This document shows positions 45,980-57,042 of a stretch of 64,000 nucleotides of DNA, in pieces. Made by a program: the position numbers and the translations under genes. The stretch is taken from the NCBI GenBank assembly GCA_964017185.1, contig OZ024884.1:19066048-19130047 (forward strand), read 5' to 3'. The notes under the pieces are model-generated. The model had not been told where the DNA came from and ran no database searches. It was given only the letters and a program-made list of their open reading frames with translations. The first letter of the stretch is position 1. Each line of letters begins with the position of its first letter. The DNA is from Rugalucina vietnamica. Its lineage: Eukaryota > Mollusca > Bivalvia > Lucinida > Lucinidae.

Positions 45980-46170
45980 ATTTGTTTGTTTTGGTTGCTT
46001 AACATCAAAGACAACAGCATTAGTCATGTTGGGAGCCACAACTTATTGGATACTTATAACCAGTACTGTGGGGGCTTGTTAAAATGTCTTGCTCTTGAAG
46101 GACAATGACATCACACAGTACTACTTGGCTTACTCCAGAGTTTGCTTATTTACCTCTGAGACCATTTCTT
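45980..46170 (-). mobile_element. tRNA-derived SINE, decayed
   Basis: On the minus strand, TTGTCCTTCAAGAGCAAGAC and AGTACTGGTTATAAGTATCC are recognisable core blocks. The start of the head is unclear. Confidence 0.5.
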
Positions 46171-46457
46171 GATTATAAATTGCTTGTTTTAACATTTTTC
46201 TAACAGACTTTTTAAAAAGACCAAAACCAGATCAAACCATTGTTCAAAGCAATCATGTATAATGCTTTTGTGTTTTAAAATGTCAATTATAGTTGCTGCA
46301 TTTGGTTGAATTCATAACAATTTCAAAGATGATCATTTTCTCTATGCACCACAAGAAATGCTAATAGTAGGCCCTTTTCTTTGCCAAAATATCAGACATA
46401 ATGGAATGGAATTATGTCATAGTGCATTCTGCAATAACATATATCTGTCTCCATATC

Positions 46458-46737
46458 ATTACAAAAACATGCCCATGCAATATTATACAGAGATTTTTTA
46501 AGTTGTTATAATTCAAAATTTTCAATAGATTTTTTTTAAATATTTTTCTTATTTTTGCTCAAAACATAGATTGCAGGTACATGTTAGAACCGCCTCGCCG
46601 AGGCCGTTCTAACAAGTACCCACAATCTATGTTTTGGAGCAAAAATAAGAAAAATAGGTATACCCCTGCACCCCAGTTTTGTTATATAAAAGTGGGGTTC
46701 TAGGGGGTACACATTACACGAACATGTTTTCGTGATG
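46458..46737 (-). mobile_element. MITE family B copy, well preserved
   Basis: Ends CATTACAAAAACATGCCCAT and ACATGTTTTCGTGATG. The hairpin loop is CCGCCTCGCCGAGGCCG with one mismatch, with CAAAACATAGATTG arms. Confidence 0.8.
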
Positions 46738-47011
46738 TTCTATTGTATCCTATTGTTGATCATTTCTCGTAGCCATTATTTCTGGCAATTGCCGCCATTT
46801 TTCATCAGAAATATTACAAATGCTGTCAAAATATTGCCAGACTTCCTCAGCTTATTCCCAAGGCTGTCAAAACAAATTTATATCCGACCTTGGTATTAAT
46901 AATTGTCCAGTCAAAAAACATGGTGAGAGGTTTTTGGCAATGTCGACTGCCAGGTCATGATTTTCTGTCTGACCTGTTTTGTCAGAATTGCTTTGTCTTT
47001 CCAATATATTT

Positions 47012-47244
47012 GAGCCACGTCATGAGAAAACCAACAGTGTGGTTTACGAACAGGTCCGACACAAAGCAAGCTGTTTAAGCACAGAAGATGGCTGAAGGCT
47101 GGAAGTTTTAGATTTAGAAGGTAGAGGAATTGTACTATCAGTGAAGCGAAAACAGAGGCGTGATCAGCTGTACACTTACTGCGAAGCTGATCTGCTCCGT
47201 TGTTTTCACCTATGTAAAATGTTGGTTTTCTCATGACATGGCTT
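47012..47244 (+). mobile_element. MITE family A copy, mixed hairpin
   Basis: GAGCC left end, right end GGCTT, ATTT on both sides. The left arm is TGTACAC and the right arm CTGCGAA, so the arms belong to different types. Confidence 0.75.
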
Positions 47245-48924
47245 ATTTTACGTTGTTGAAGACAGAACAATACATGTAGTTTTGTGTGGGAATGGATAGT
47301 TTGCTTGAAGGTCGGCGAGCGCTGTTGCTTTGCCATGTTCTTCATACAAAATTAACTTGTTTTGCACCTTTTTGTTTATTTTTTTTTAAAGGGATGGAGG
47401 TGTCTAGCTCAGGTATGATATAAATTGAAACAATGATAATTTTATTTGAATTGATTCGTTTATGTAACTTTTCAAATGAATCCTGTAATTGATCATGAAG
47501 AAGTAAATCGAAAGTGTCTTTCCAACAAATAATCTTAATGTATAAATTCTTTTTTTTTTCTCTCTCCAAATTCATTTAAGTTTTTAAATCTTATTCATCC
47601 CACTTCTGACACCATCTAATGCATTTGTAATAGGTCATTTTGCAAATCACACCATGCATTGTAACCAATCAGATTATAAACATGGATATTTTCATGATGA
47701 TTTTCATGACAGTTCTCAAAAAATTATACAAACTCTACATGGAAAAGTGTTTATTTGTGTTTATCATATGACGTCAGTGTTTTCCAGTGGATAACGTCAT
47801 GTCATAAAAATCGTATGACCACACGTGTATAAACACTTTTGCGGGAATACATAACCTCGTTACGTCCGTAACAGCAATGTAAATTTTCATTGAAAATATG
47901 TCCACTTCGAAGGCGATGAAATCCTATTTTAAAAGTCATATGATAAAACAAATCTTACATGTAGTCATTTCATATAAAATTTATTAAACCTGCCAAAGGC
48001 TCATTTAATAAATTTCATATGAAATGACCACTCGTGTAAGATCCTCTATTTAAGGTCAATTATGATCATTTGAATAAATAGATAAATAAATAATTAAATA
48101 AACAAATAAAATGAAAACAAAATATATTGCACCCCCACTCCCCACCCCTAGTATGATAAAGCCTATTTTCTTCTCAGAATTATTGTATGACAAGAACCCA
48201 TTGACAGTGCAAGAGTTATGGAACTTAATTGTACTCTGACAAGAACAAATTGCTGAATAGCTGAAACTGTGATATTTGTTGTAATTTAAATTGAACTCAG
48301 TTGTTGAATTAACTCTGTGATAATTAACTAATTTCTAGAAGAAAAACAGTCTCAATCTTTCTGGAAACGAGACTTTGAAAGAGTCTGTTTAATGCTTCCC
48401 TAGTAATTAAACCAGATCCAGTTAAAAAGATAATTCAAACAGTTACCAGAGTTTTAAATTAGAAAGATGTTGTTTAAATCGGGAAAGATGTGGCGCTGGT
48501 AAAATCTGGTTGAAAACAAACCATGGATTATGAGGCTCTTGATGGATGGAATGTTCAGAGGACAGATATTTGGGTTTTGAGAATATCAAAGATGAATATT
48601 TTGACAGAAAAGTCAATCTAAAAAATTGCTTCATGACAAAGCCAATTAAGAAACTGCAAAGCAGCAGAACAATATAAGCTAAATAAAATAGACATTGTCA
48701 GGGAATACTCAGCGAAATTCTGCATACTGTTAGAAATTCTGAAAATTGGTTTGATGTATTCAGGGTTGAAACTCCGCATGAATGGGAAGTTTAATTAATT
48801 AAGGTTTGGAGACAATGCAATACGAAGTAGGCTATGTGAGACCACCTACGATTGATTAGTTTTATTCTTATTGACTTTGATATACATATATAACGTCATC
48901 GTGACGGTGACTGAACAGTCATTT
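47245..48924. other. no gene recognised
   Basis: AT-rich. Only the palindromic segment at 47950-48045 stands out. Confidence 0.35.
47950..48045. repeat. imperfect palindrome, ~40-bp arms
   Basis: CTTACATGTAGTCATTTCAT with AAATTTATTAAA on the left is answered by TTTAATAAATTTCATATGAA and ATGACCACTCGTGTAAG on the right. Probably a MITE. Confidence 0.6.
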
Positions 48925-49270
48925 ATCTGGAAGTCAGTGATTTGGGTTTAGAAGTAGAAGCTACAAGAAGAGTATTTAAAAGTGTGGAAGCTGTTATACA
49001 TGTATGTGACATCAAAATCAAACCATTGAAACATATATAGTCATTAATCTTGAATATAGTGATTTGGATTTAGAAATAGAAACATCAAGAATTGAGTATA
49101 AGAAAGTGAAGAGACTATTTTAGATGTCTGTGATACAGAAGTCGGGTCTTTGACAGGGACTGTATGTGTATGCATTTATTTCAATGCTGGTGATTTGGAT
49201 TTAGAAATAGAGGAATCAAGTAAAAGTATTGTAGAAGCATATGAAAGTGAAGAAGTTGTGATAGATGTTT
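48925..49270 (+). repeat. three diverged coding-like units of ~125 bp
   Basis: GTGATTTGGRTTTAGAARTA occurs near 48938, 49068 and 49190. Each is followed by a related stretch ending in GT(A/C/T)TGTGA(C/T)AT. In frame they read as variants of a short acidic peptide (SDLGLEVE, SDLDLEIE, GDLDLEIE). The first two are interrupted by stops and only the third is open into the coding unit downstream. Confidence 0.5.
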
Positions 49271-49485
49271 GTGATATCGAAATTGTGATTCGACATAAAA
49301 CTATTCCAATGGTGTGTGAACAGGAATATGGAGTAATTTCCGCGCGTTTTGACAAACTTAAAAATCAAGTGTCTTCCAAAAACCATAACCATGACTTAGG
49401 CAAAGAGGGTGTGAGCCCTAGTTGCTGTAGAAACTCACATAGCAATATCAGAAATCTGCTGAAACTTCTGTCATTGGATATAAAA

Positions 49486-49612
49486 ATGGCGTTTCAAACA
49501 AAGAAAGTGGACATGAAGAACTTAACACCGGCGCCTGATCGTCCCCGGATATTTATGTCAAACAAAACCAGCAAGGTTGTCGTTGTCTTCCCAAATGGAG
49601 AGGTAGTCGAAG
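49486..49612 (+). CDS. exon 1 of the small two-exon unit
   Basis: Ends in phase 1 at a strong donor (AAG then GTAAGT). The frame remains open upstream, so the true 5' boundary is uncertain. Confidence 0.5.
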
Positions 49613-50151
49613 GTAAGTTATTAATAGATTGTGATTTATTTTTAGACAATTGCCAAGACTTTGTTGACAGGGCACGATGGCTCTGTAGGTGACGTCTAAT
49701 TCATATTGAAGCAGACCCCGCAATCTAAACTCACATGTGACACATTCTTTTTTTTTTCATTTCTACGTGCAGCCAAGCTTCCCTTTCTGCTGACTTATGG
49801 AAAAATGTGGCTAGGATAATTGACCTTACAAAGCACATATGTATATAACCATGTAAATATGTTTTACTCTTCAGAGGACCATATGTGAGATTAGTTTTTG
49901 TACTAAATATGTCATCCTCTTTAAATAAAGACATTATTATTATTATTATTATTATTATCTTCAAACATAAAATATACACAGTTTATACATCTCTTCACTG
50001 TTTCATATAAGTAGTGTACAGAACCAAGCAAAGGGATTTAAGTGTTTTGCATCTTGCTTTCTATGCAGTTGCTGAGCAGGATGAAGAACCACTAAATCTC
50101 AAATTTGATGCTCTTCTCAGAGCTAAACTTGATTACAGAAGTTCAATATGA
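49486..50151 (+). CDS. small two-exon coding unit, function unknown
   Basis: The model joins 49486-49612 to 50069-50151 and encodes about 69 residues. The proposed start has a favourable context (AAAATGGCG). The first exon ends at GAAG followed by the consensus donor GTAAGT at 49613. The second begins after the acceptor CTTTCTATGCAG at 50068. The split codon (G plus TT) restores an open frame that runs to TGA at 50149. The predicted peptide contains a hydrophobic strand-like KVVVVFPNGEVVE and a charged tail ending KLDYRSSI. I do not recognise the family. The frame is open upstream to 49150, so this could instead be the 3' end of a larger gene starting before 49486. Intron length is 456 bp. 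Confidence 0.5.
49937..49961 (+). repeat. (ATT)n microsatellite
   Basis: Eight ATT units inside the intron of the small two-exon unit. Confidence 0.9.
50069..50151 (+). CDS. terminal exon of the small two-exon unit
   Basis: Pyrimidine-rich acceptor TTGCTTTCTATGCAG, 27 complete codons and TGA. A family A MITE starts 68 bp after the stop. Confidence 0.5.
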
Positions 50152-50218
50152 GGATATGAATCTATTTTTTGCATGGTTGATCTCAATCTGAGAGCAGCGA
50201 TTGCCTCCATAATGAAAT

Positions 50219-50453
50219 GAGCCGCGACGTGAGAAAACCGGTCTTCGGGGTTTCCGACCAGGTCTGACACAAACCGACCTGTACAGTCACAGAAGATGGC
50301 TAGAAGCTTGAAATTTCGGATTTAAGTAGAAGAGGAATTGTACTATCCGTGTAGCGAAAACAAAGGCGCTGATCAGCTTCGCGGTTACCGCGAAGCTGAT
50401 CTGCGCCTTTGTTTTCGCATAGGCAAAAATCCGGTTTTGTCACGATGCAGCTC
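50219..50453 (+). mobile_element. MITE family A copy, TTCGCGG-type, near-consensus
   Basis: GAGCC left end, right end AGCTC, AAAT on both sides. The perfect palindrome TTCGCGGTTACCGCGAA extends out to GCGAAAACAAAGGCGC. TIR type is GTGAGAAAACCGG. Confidence 0.88.
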
Positions 50454-50721
50454 AAATTAAGGGATTCCTATGTTCTTTTCCGCTTCACTGATTTTTTCCT
50501 GGTTTCCTTATATTTTCTGCTTCATGTTAATTATGCAGCAGCAAAATTTGATCCACATGGGGAGGAAACATTTTTCTTGCACACCAGACAGAAATTGCTA
50601 CACTTTTTGCCTGGGTGATAAAATTGCATCTCACCCAGGTGTTCTCACCCAGGCTAAGTGCACCAAAAAATTACGCAAAACCTTGAAATAAACCATATTT
50701 GGGTAGTTGTTGTGCAAGAAA

Positions 50722-50875
50722 AAGAATCTAATATGGTGTTCTTTTCTAGATGGAAGTTTCCAACCCTCGGGATGACCGTGCTGAGCGGAACCTCTGCAGA
50801 GCCTCGGTTCCGCTCAGCATGGTCATCCCTTGGGTTGGAAACTTCCATCTAGAACAGAACCCCATATAAGATTCT
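50722..50875. mobile_element. near-perfect 154-bp palindrome
   Basis: Arms of about 70 bp run from AGAATCTAATATGG at the left, through TCTAGATGGAAGTTTCCAAC and GCTGAGCGGAACC, to a short loop near TCTGCAGAGCCTC, and back through the complements. Only a few mismatches separate the arms. It looks like a hairpin MITE without further copies here. Confidence 0.75.
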
Positions 50876-51157
50876 TATATGTTGCTATATGAAAAAACAG
50901 GGACAGTAGATTGTATTATAGATCACTGGAAAAAAAGAGATGTACACTTTTCGACATAATCTCAATTGTCCAGCCCATACTCCTTTGGCTATCAGGAGTC
51001 AGCAGGGAAGACAGGTTTTAGTGTGTGTTGATTTTTCTTGGATGAGAGAGTACCTACTTACTGTTGTTGATTAAAGCAAGTAATTGTTAATTATTGTCTC
51101 TATTTAGTATACTGTTCACAGAAAATAAGGACCACATTTGTTGCTTCAAGCCTGATA

Positions 51158-51288
51158 AGGGAGCAACCATTCGACTTTTAGATTTTTTTTCGGGCAAAAT
51201 TCAGTCCTGGAAATTTTTTCCAAAAAATCTTCCAGCAGCAACGCCCCCCCCCCCCCCCACCCCAATAAAAATAAAATGGTCGCTCCCT
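51158..51288. mobile_element. MITE family C copy
   Basis: AGGGAGCAACCATTCGACTT at the left and AAAATGGTCGCTCCCT at the right. CAGTCCTGGAAATTTTTTCC, AATCTTCCAGC and a C-run are shared with the copy at 11821. Confidence 0.7.
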
Positions 51289-52089
51289 AATATGATAAGT
51301 TTACTTAGGATGAGTAAACCTCTGCAGTACCCTAAAGCATTAGTCTTGCAAACTAACTGATGGGAGAGTGTATGGTAGATATTGAATACAATGGAGCCCT
51401 GGTATCCTGGTCTACCTATTGTTGGTTTGGTTTTTTCCCGCCTCTGTTTTTGGAGTGGGAATCTTTTTCTGATTGCACCTTTTCCTGATCTTTGCCTACT
51501 TGTACCTTTTTTCTAAATATAAAGCATGGCGTTGTGCAAAAGAAGGACAGTCATATCAGTATACATGCTCAAATGAAACTGGTTATAAGTTAGAGAAGAA
51601 GCCATATATATTATGTTTAGTTGTATATTTTCTAACTGAAAAAGAGAAAGTTTTCAAAGGCCAGATTGAGCTCAAACTGGTAACATAAAATACTGCACTG
51701 ACCTTATTTAATTATATAGAGCTAAATTAATGCCATAAAAATCTTGATTGGAATGTTTGAAGGGGTAATTCAATTGAACCTAGCCTATCCAGTCTGAACA
51801 GTGGCAAATGGTGGCAATTACAGGAACTTGAGTGCCTCTGATAGTCTACATATTGTGCAGAAAATGGAAACAGTAATTGAGTTTTCGAGAGATTTCATAT
51901 TGAACAGTAGGGAGAAATTTCGACTTAATTGCGATAGACATTAAACAACCGATAGACATTAAACAACCGGGTGAAAATTAACAAGTATTTTGCTGCTTTG
52001 CATTCATTGATGAAGCCCAGCAAAATGATTAAAAGCATTTATAGCTTTAAACCTAAATGCATCAGGATAGCATCTGCCTGTAATACAAA
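51289..52089. other. no gene recognised
   Basis: A 71-codon frame at 51473-51688 has no recognisable motif. A 19-bp direct repeat (CGATAGACATTAAACAACC) lies at about 51933 and 51952. Confidence 0.35.
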
Positions 52090-52272
52090 CTGTATATACC
52101 TTATAACCTACTTTAATTTATATAGCAAAACTGGGGTATGCAGGGGTATACCTATATTTCTTATTTTTGCTCCAAAACATAGATTGTGGGTACTCGTTAG
52201 GCAAGGTGGTTCTAACTTGTCCCTACAATGTATGTTTTGAGCGAAAATATTTAAAAAGCATTTTTATTTTTA
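52090..52272 (+). mobile_element. left part of MITE family B, split by element E
   Basis: AGCAAAACTGGGGTATGCAG, the hairpin arm CAAAACATAGATTGTGGGTA and the decayed right arm ATGTATGTTTTGAGC are present. The sequence then breaks at the E terminus. Confidence 0.7.
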
Positions 52273-53815
52273 CTCACCTGAGCCGTTAGGCTCACAAGGT
52301 GAGCTTATAGGATGGCCATGATCCGGCGTCCGTCCGTCGTCCGTCCATCCGTCCGTCATCCGTCATCCGTCCACAATTTCAAAGATCTTCTCCTCTGAAA
52401 CCACTTGGCCAATCAAAGCCAAATTTTACATGAAGCATCTGTAGGAAGAGGGAACCAATGTATATATAAATAATCCAGGTCACATGACCAAGATGGCTGC
52501 CAAGCCCATATATGGTAAAAACCCTTAAAAAATCTTCTACTCCAGAACCGATGAACTGATTTCAATGAAACTTGGCATGAAGCATCTATGACCCAAGTAC
52601 TACTATGTATATATAAATCATGACCCTGCGATGACCTTGACCTATTTTACGGCAAGGTCAATTTTGGAAACATTGGCTTTTACATGTAAAAAGTGAAAAC
52701 TATGGATTTTTTGAAAACTATTGCAGCCTGAGGCCTGAAAAGTGGTGGATGCAAACAACTAATGGATATGATGAAGGTATATGATTAATGTAGGTCAAGG
52801 TCATCTCTTGACCTTGGCCGGTCTGTCGTCCATACACACTTTTCAAAGATCTTCTTCTCTGAAACCACGTGGCCATTCAAAGCCAAATTTTTTATGAAGC
52901 ATATATAGGAAGTGGGAACCAATGTGTATATAAATAATCCAGGTCACATGACCAAGATGGCGGCCATGCCCATATATGGTAAAAACCCTTCAAAAATCTT
53001 CTTCTCCAGAACTGGTGGACCGATTTCAACGAAACTTTGCATGAAGTATGGATGACTCAAGTACTACAATGTATATATAAATCATGACCCTGTGATGACC
53101 TTGACCTATTTTACGACAAGGTCAACATAGGTCACCAATGTATTTGGATGGGGAAAACTTTTAAAAAGTCATTTGAGGTGAACATCTTGCAGGAAATGGG
53201 TAGTAGGACTGAATATTAATGATTCTGAAATAAATTTGACCCAAGGGCTTATATGCCCCCACCCCGGGGTAATATACATGTATATTACCATAATATTCAA
53301 ACATCTTCTCCTCTGACACCACTTGACCAATTAAAACCAAATTTTATGTGAAGCATCTATAGGATGGGGGAACCAATGTATATATTTATAATCTAGGTCA
53401 CATGACCAAGATGGCCGCCATGCCCATATATGGTAAAAACCCTTCAAAAATCTTCTTCTCTGAAACCAATGGACTGATTTCAATGGAACTTGGCGTGAAG
53501 CATTGATGGCTAAAGTACTACAATGTATATACAAATCATGACCCTGTGATGACCTTGACCCAGTTTATGGCAAGGTCAACATGTGTTGCCTATGCATTTG
53601 AATGGGGAAAACTGTTAAAATGTCATTTGAAGGGGAAAACCAGCGGGAAATTGGCAAATGGACAGAATATTGATTATTCTGAAAAAAGAAAATAAAAGCC
53701 CAAGGGCTTCATCTGCCCCTGCACTGGAGTTAAATTCCATAATAGTATTCAAACATGTTTATTGGTATATGCAGCAGATCTCATGTGAGCGTTTACAGGA
53801 CCATTGGTCCTCTGG
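52273..53815 (+). mobile_element. element family E, three-unit copy inserted in MITE B
   Basis: It starts CTCACCTGAGCCGTTAGGCT, then a GTCC/ATCC-rich tract. Three ~460-bp units have CAAAGATCTTCT-type starts near 52380, 52844 and 53297. The last bases include CATGTGAGCGTTTACAGGAC followed by the hairpin AGGACCATTGGTCCT. A 3' hairpin near a CT-rich end is reminiscent of Helitrons, but I could not define the exact ends. Confidence 0.75.
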
Positions 53816-53896
53816 GGTTTTTTTTCCAATGGAATTTTCAATTTTTTCTCCTGAAAAAATCTATGTATATTGCATGTAGGGCAAGGTTTTGTAATG
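53816..53896 (+). mobile_element. right part of the split MITE family B
   Basis: AATTTTCAATTTTTTCTCCT, ATTGCATG and AAGGTTTTGTAATG match the right end of intact B copies such as 28180-28408. This shows where element E inserted. Confidence 0.65.
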
Positions 53897-54131
53897 TAAA
53901 GGTATGCTTTAAACCTAAATGTACAGCATGACTCCATGCTTCTGCAGCCACAATAATTCCCAAAACAGATTCGTTTTAATAGGCACTCGTTTTAATAGGC
54001 ACTCGGATTTAAAACCCCTTACACATGGACAATTTTGCAGACTTCAGTAAATGTATTGACACCTGTTTACTTAAGAAGCTTCGCATATGGTGGTTGAGCT
54101 TTTGCCATTTGGTTTTGTTGGTTTGATTTAA

Positions 54132-54299
54132 GAAATAATTTTACTTTACAGTGAATTATCGTGATTATTGCGGGATGTTGGAGGGCAGATTGCGATGTAT
54201 TAATTCACGACGGCGCATCCGGAGTGAATTAAATATCGCATCTGCCCGACAACATCACGCGTTAATCAAAGATAATTCACCGTAAAGTAAAATTATTTC
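54132..54299. mobile_element. 168-bp palindromic MITE
   Basis: GAAATAATTTTACTTTACAG with TGAATTATC is opposed by GATAATTCACCGTAAAGTAA and AATTATTTC. Inner blocks TGCGGGATGTTG...GGGCAGAT and ATCTGCCCGACAACATC also pair. ATTCTAACACGAC just to the right recurs inverted at 54491-54504, hinting at a larger structure. Confidence 0.65.
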
Positions 54300-54504
54300 G
54301 ATTCTAACACGACTAATAAATAAATTCTTACATTTCAAAATGTTTTCCAGTGGACTCATTCTCTGCGGACATGAATGTTTATGTGCGACGTCACAAAAAC
54401 GCCACCTTACACACGTTATTTTGTTTATGGTGAATTATTGTTTATTTGCATACGGTGACGTTTCCATTAGGTTCAGTGGGAAAGACGATGACGTCGTGTT
54501 AGAA

Positions 54505-55143
54505 TTTGGTATGATTTGCTCTGTATTATGTTTCTTCACCCAGGGCTTGGCTACTATTAATAGATAAACTTATGGTACCTAAACGCAGAAACCATCAGGA
54601 ATTTTATACTAACCTCCATTAGCTTTTAAGCCAAAGAGAGTCTGTCAGCAGGAGTAAACTTTAAGCTATAAATTCTCAGTAATAAAATAGTTCCAGGTAA
54701 TAATTAAGATGTTACATCAGTTGATCTATATTGGAGGTAATAAATATTGATTTTATTGGCCAAACAGGTGGCTGCTGGTAATAACTCAGTTACCTGCCTC
54801 AATCTACATCAAAGCCACTTATATCTTCAACAAAAATCAAAGCCCCTAACAACATAAACAAACTTGTAAATAGAAATTTAGGTTATGTGCACCATGTTTG
54901 ATGTTTCGAAATTGGTGCAGTTGGCCAGGGGGTGGGGGGATTCTAGAATTAAGAATCTGGTTACATGGTTAATTATGTTATTAGTTATGGAGACAAAGTT
55001 ACGTGTCATTTGATTTTTTTTCCATCAATATTTTTTGCTAGAATTCCTAGTGCCTTCGAACATGAACAGCAACAGCAGCACAGCTGAAGCGTGATGCTAG
55101 TCAAAAGCCATGCAGAGTACCAGCTGAGATTTAAATGTCAAAT
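54505..55143. other. no gene recognised
   Basis: AT-rich. No exon or shared repeat seen. Confidence 0.35.
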
Positions 55144-55250
55144 GAGCCATGGTTCAGGGTATCAGATCAGGTACAACACAAACTGGTCTGTGCAGTCACA
55201 GAAAGAAAAGGGTTAGCAGTTGAAGATTTTGGCTTTAAGAAGACAGGGTG
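55144..55250 (+). mobile_element. MITE family A left fragment
   Basis: GAGCC, then CAACACAAACTGGTCTGTGC and AGTCACAGAAAG match the left part. The hairpin and right end are missing. Confidence 0.5.
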
Positions 55251-55990
55251 ACAAACCTACGTCACAGTCACGTGGGTAATTGATTCGGAACACACGAAAA
55301 TATAGAAAAACACCCTTCGAGAGAGAGAAGTAAACAGGTAAATATTTTAGGTCACAGCTTGTTGGCAAAGTATTCCGATGATCCAGCTACCCCAGAAACG
55401 GTTCCGAAACAACCACTGATTTTCCTAGCAGATGACATCAGCCCGTTCTAGAGCTTGCTTCGAAAAACCAGATTTTTTTCTGTGGATGGGAGCACACCAT
55501 TTTCCGAAACAACATAGACATCTGACAATTGTGACGTTTCTCTGAGGTTTTAATGTACTTTGACAAGCACGGTTGTCTCAAATGGCATTTATTATTTAGT
55601 CCCATGTAAAAATGCCCTGTTTTTCGACAGACCGATTTATATTGTAAAGCCAGTGCAAAAATAAGCAAAAAAAAATCCAGATAAGGAACACACCGAATTT
55701 ACATCCATCAGTGTGGAATTAATAAAAGTTTTGTTACCCTTTGTCTGTCAAGCACTGTTTACATTTGGAATGGTTATACGTGTTTTTTTTATGATTCAAT
55801 CCTAATTTGAGGTTTGACTGACCAATCAAGAATGTTAGGGTAATTATTGCCCAGTGATAACAAAAGTGTTTTGAATCCTGGGTGGCGTGTACAGCGCTTT
55901 TTTTTAAATTTCAAATCCTAGACCTAAGTACAAGTATATTTTTCGTTTGTTTTTGCATGATTCATTACCGTAAACTTTTCTTTGTTCCAG

Positions 55991-56262
55991 CAATGGATCC
56001 TGGCGTATGCAAGTACTGTGGACGCGTATGTTCGAGCCCATCCACTCTCCGACAACACGAACAAAGACATAAAAAATCCGGACCATACTCGTGCTGTGAT
56101 AAGATCTTCTTCTCAAAAGCCAATCTGACAAGGCATGAATGCCATGTGCATGAAAAGACCAAATCATTCTTATGTACGCAGTGTGGGGCTGCCTTTGCCG
56201 TTAATTGTTATCTTAACAGACACATGCGCCGCCATACAAAAAAAACTCAAATAGTCTTGTGA
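55991..56262 (+). CDS. zinc-finger exon, part before the frameshift
   Basis: Contains fingers 1-3. The frame is also open upstream of the acceptor to 55882, but the strong acceptor at 55990 and loss of zinc-finger character argue that coding begins after it. Confidence 0.6.
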
Positions 56263-56422
56263 TATTTGCCAGACAAAATTCGAGACACGAGCGTCACTCA
56301 AGGATCACATTAGCATGCACGAGGACGACTATAAACATACGTGCAGCGAATGCGGAAAGAAGTTCCGCTACAAGACAAATCTTTCACGCCATGTGAGGAC
56401 CCATCATAAGCAGCGGGATTGA
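56258..56422 (+). CDS. zinc-finger exon, part after the frameshift
   Basis: 54 codons plus stop. Two well formed fingers separated by a HEDDYKHT linker, ending shortly after the last histidines, so this is probably the protein's C-terminus. Confidence 0.6.
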   Translation, partial: CDICQTKFETRASLKDHISMHEDDYKHTCSECGKKFRYKTNLSRHVRTHHKQRD

Positions 56423-56552
56423 GGCAGATGTACCTACTTGTACCTTTTAGTGGTATTGCTGAAAAAATCCACGGAGACCTTTGATGAATAATCAAGCAAT
56501 TTGTTGTGTTTCTAGTCAAGTTCAATGAACCACCTTTTGTTTCTTTTTGTTT

Positions 56553-56558
56553 AATAAA
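56553..56558 (+). promoter_or_regulatory. polyadenylation signal AATAAA
   Basis: AATAAA about 130 bp after the zinc-finger stop, in a T-rich context. It fits a 3' end for that gene. Confidence 0.5.
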
Positions 56559-56655
56559 CTAGTAGTTTTCTTTTATTTTATAACTTGTTCTACTGAGCAG
56601 GAAGCTCTCACATTTGATTAAAAATAATTGACATTCAGTTGTTCATTTCACTTTT

Positions 56656-56687
56656 TCTCCTCCTCCTCCTCCTCCTCCTCCTCCTCC

Positions 56688-56760
<73 letters not shown>

Positions 56761-56761
56761 A
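56656..56761 (+). repeat. compound (TCC)n(TTA)n(TAG)n microsatellite
   Basis: Three trinucleotide blocks follow each other without interruption: TCC, then TTA, then TAG. Low-complexity Ser/Leu/Val frames here are by-products. Confidence 0.95.
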
Positions 56762-57042
56762 AGTTGTAGTTTTTATAGTCATTTCAAGACTCTTTCACTC
56801 ACTTGAGTTTTAGGGTGGGAATTCGGTTCTGATTGCGGTAGTTCCTGGTCATTGTTTACCTTTAACTTTTCACTCATATCGAGACAAACCTATGAGTAGG
56901 GTGGCTGAGAACGGGAGTAACCCTGCACACTGCCGATATTTCGACGGCCATGATTTCTCTTCCAGCGCTGTTATCAGTAAAATGCACAGTAAGGAGTGGT
57001 CATTTTCTTCCGACACTAAGAGACACGGTATTGCTAAGATAT

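Larger units (their letters stand above)
55991..56422 (+). pseudogene. C2H2 zinc-finger terminal exon with a one-base frameshift
   Basis: An acceptor (TTTCTTTGTTCCAG) ends at 55990, followed at once by an ATG at 55993. The reading gives five C2H2 units. Finger 1 (CKYC...H...H) is normal. Finger 2 has adjacent cysteines (SCCDKIFF) where two spacer residues are expected. Finger 3 (CTQC) is normal. The frame ends in TGA at 56260 just before finger 4. Ignoring one T near 56257 gives a frame coding fingers 4 (CDIC) and 5 (CSEC...HTHH-type end) to a TGA at 56420. The proteins are nuclear DNA-binding factors. The disruption could be a real mutation or an assembly indel. Upstream exons were not identified. 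Confidence 0.7.

Noticed and set aside
46911-47345. 144-codon minus-strand open frame
   Set aside because: It runs antisense through a family A MITE and flanking non-coding sequence.
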